A stretch of DNA of 64,000 bases from Celoporthe dispersa (Eukaryota > Ascomycota > Sordariomycetes > Diaporthales > Cryphonectriaceae), in contig WAID01000014.1 of the NCBI GenBank assembly GCA_016584495.1, forward strand, positions 792,291-856,290, written 5' to 3'. The stretch's first letter is position 1, and each line of letters opens with the position of its first letter. Of the stretch, positions 61,975 to 64,000 are shown in pieces. Under the pieces are notes generated by a model. It was not told where the DNA came from. It searched no databases and saw nothing but the letters and a program-made list of their open reading frames with translations. The position numbers and the translations under genes were made by a program.

Positions 61975-62581
61975 CTACCACACAGCCTTATTCCTCCCGT
62001 TCTCTATCCTGCTGACTGACTGACACTTCTTTAGGCTACCCAAGGTACGTGAGGTACGTACTCGTAGGTACGTGTGGTAGCTCTGGAAAGGGCAGGGGGG
62101 AAAGGTACATGGCAACATCTTGAGCAGGGGACAAGGACCATGGGATTACTGCTTCCACATGGTCGTCACCCTGCGACGTACCTGACCCTTGCCCCCTGGT
62201 CCCCAGTGTTCCTCGTCCGCGGCCTCGGACCCACCCTCACACTTTCTGCCCTGAAGCCCTGCCCAGCATCCTCCTCCGCCTTCAGACATACTATATATCT
62301 CGAAACATTCCTCCACCATCATCCTTCTGGTCAGGCCTCATCCTCAGACCAGAGATCCAGCCAGACTTCTATAGATATCACATCCCCAAGACCACAAGGC
62401 TCTCCCTGGATTTCCTCTTAAAGACACGACCTCTCCTCCTTCTCATCCTCTTCCTCAGACTCACATCATCCTCCCATTTCTTACGACATCAACATCAGAA
62501 ACAAACACACTCATCATCCTCACACCGTTCACCAGATCTTGGACCGAACAAACAAGATCAACATCATCGTCGTCGCCAACG

Positions 62582-62614
<33 letters not shown>

Positions 62615-62647
62615 ACAACAACATCAACATCACACAACTTCACCACA

Positions 62648-63759
62648 ATGGCTTCCGACCCTCACCAGATGTTCCCGGTGGGCCCGCTGGCACACCATCC
62701 TTACCAGCACCAGTACAGCGCCTGGTCTGCACCTCACACACAGCCCATCTCCGTGAGGCAGTACCCCAGCACAAGCAGCGCCTTCAGCGCATCGGCACAC
62801 CCAGATGAGGACTGGACCAAGGTATCAGACCTTGCCGAGCGCCGCCGGATCCAGAACAGGATTGCCCAGCGCAACTACCGTGGGTTCAACCCTTTTGCAT
62901 TGACCTTCCCTCTCCCAGATATCCCCTGCCAGAGAGCTTTTTACTGACCTGGCATTTTTGTGAATTCCAGGCAAGAAGATCAAGGAGCGCATGCAGTTCC
63001 TCGAGAGCAAGGCGGCCGGCGAGGAGGGTAAGGGCAGCACCGCCAAGAAGTCCCCCAAGGTCAACAGCATCAAGAAGCAGGCGGCACAGCAGCACCAGAG
63101 GCGCCGCTCCTCGCCTCCCGCTCGAACCACGCGCCTCTGGCCCCCAGTGACGCTCAACCACCCATACACCCCGCCCATGAACCCGGACGACCAGCCTTTC
63201 TTCCCGTCCCCAGCCCGCCCGCCTCCAGCCCGCCCTCCTTCGCCTACCAGAACAGCTACTCGCCGCCCAGTGACAACGGCTTCTACGCCGGCCACCCTGC
63301 TGTGACCACGTGGATGGGCACCGCGGCCATCACGGCCACTGCTGCGCCAACGCTGCCTCCCATGACACACTTCGGAGGCGTACAACACCACCGGGAGCAA
63401 GGGAATGAGTCGATGTCGTTTGCAAGCTACGGCGACTACTCGCTTGGGGTCCCCGCGACCGCCTCGCCCTACGATTCAAATCCTCATGTGAGTTCTCACC
63501 ACCACCACCACCACCACCAACACCAAGATCAGCACCAGGCGTCGAGGTCATCGTCATCGGCTCTCCCTCCCGTCTCCACCTTCCTTCCTACGGCGGTAGT
63601 GATGTCCTGTCCACCACCACCTCCACCTCCTCCTCTTCGACCACGCCACCGCCGCCGGTCACCTCGCTGCACCTGATCTCTACCGATCCCGCTATCCTGC
63701 TCCCGCACCTTCCAGGGTGTAAAGGACAGGGGAGGCATAGGGACAAGAGAGAAGGGTAA
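62648..63759 (+). CDS. bZIP-type transcription factor with minimal zipper
   Basis: Nuclear DNA-binding protein of the fungal bZIP class with the NRxAQRNYR basic region. The context CACCACAATGGC makes a good start at 62648. The first exon encodes MASDPHQMFPVGPL, a His/Tyr/Gln-rich activation-like segment, and DWTKVSDLAERRRIQNRIA. An intron (62880-62970, branch-like TTACTGAC) splits the Arg codon of RNYR. The next exon continues KKIKERMQFLESKAAG. Only one clear heptad leucine is seen after the basic region, so the zipper is very short. The rest is Ser/Pro/Tyr-rich (FAYQNSYSPPSDNGFYAGH), with a His run at about 63499-63520. Frame slips near 63205-63215 and 63590 separate three open frames; corrected, the protein ends DPAILLPHLPGCKGQGRHRDKREG at TAA 63757-63759. 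Target genes are unknown. The start and basic region are confident, the exact C-terminus less so. Confidence 0.8.
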
Positions 63760-64000
63760 AGGAGAGGGAGGGAGAGGGAGAGAGATGGAGAGACGAGCGC
63801 CACCACCACACAAAAAAAAAAAAAGAGAAAAAAAAGAAAAGAGAAATGAAACAAAATGTATCATTCTGTTCATGTGCGTGGTGAGAGTCAAAAACAAAAC
63901 GAATTCCTTGTTATTGTTTTTTGCCATCTCCCATCTCTTCTTCTCCCCCCAACCCCCAACACACGTCAACATATGGTACGCATCGGAAAAAGAACGGAAG

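Larger units (their letters stand above)
43624..62647. other. 19-kb gene desert upstream of the bZIP gene
   Basis: No protein-coding gene, tRNA, rRNA or transposon can be supported over 19 kb. The longest frames (for example 47870-48718, and 53251-54222 on the minus strand) translate to Pro/Ser/Arg/His- or Phe/Tyr-rich sequence made of simple repeats. Base composition stays mixed to G/C-rich. The interval is dense in CT/GA, CA/TG and homopolymer runs, G-rich tracts, short hairpins and GTAC-centred motifs. It could contain long regulatory sequence and leader exons of the bZIP gene or non-coding transcripts. Confidence 0.55.

Overview
This window is nuclear DNA from a filamentous ascomycete fungus, most likely a Sordariomycete. 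The signs are short introns (about 50-120 nt) with GT..AG ends and internal CTAAC/CTGAC branch sites, a beta-tubulin gene split at MREI / GQC / W / V / NE / F as in Sordariomycete tub2 genes, a Crh-type cell-wall transglycosylase, and fungal forms of SRP40 and GCN20. No bacterial, viral or CRISPR features, no rRNA or tRNA gene that I can support, and no recognisable transposon were found.

Layout. 628-2580 (-): MFS permease of the allantoate/nicotinate (Dal5/Tna1-like) type. 7531-8780 (+): GPI-anchored GH16 Crh-type glycosidase. 9879-11263 (+): SRP40/Nopp140-like nucleolar protein, convergent with 12118-14474 (-): GCN20-type ABC-F ATPase. 24729-28387 (+): large Ser/Pro-rich protein I cannot name. 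30969-33016 (+): beta-tubulin. 36852-39009 (+): adenosine-deaminase-family (ADGF/CECR1-like) protein. 41111-42931 (+): divergent Ras-like GTPase with a long insert before its G4 motif, followed by a polyglutamine reading frame (43000-43623) that may be its continuation. 62648-63759 (+): bZIP-type transcription factor. The genes are mostly unrelated housekeeping, cell-wall and signalling genes. There is no sign of a metabolic gene cluster.

Two features dominate. First, gene density is low: about nine genes in 64 kb, with gene-free stretches of about 5, 10 and 19 kb. These are neither AT-rich nor visibly transposon-derived. They are filled with microsatellites, long T/A runs, CT-rich tracts and recurring GTAC-centred motifs. 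Second, almost every long coding region is broken by frame slips that sit in C or G runs and are repaired by adding one or two C/G bases. The beta-tubulin gene alone carries about seven. An essential, otherwise perfectly conserved gene cannot tolerate this, so I read the slips as consensus errors in the assembly (under-called C/G runs), not as pseudogenes. Coordinates below span whole genes from start to stop across these slips.

I found no convincing undescribed multi-gene system. The best leads are the insert-bearing Ras-like GTPase, the unnamed Ser-rich protein, the GC-AG intron in the permease gene and the large gene desert upstream of the bZIP gene.
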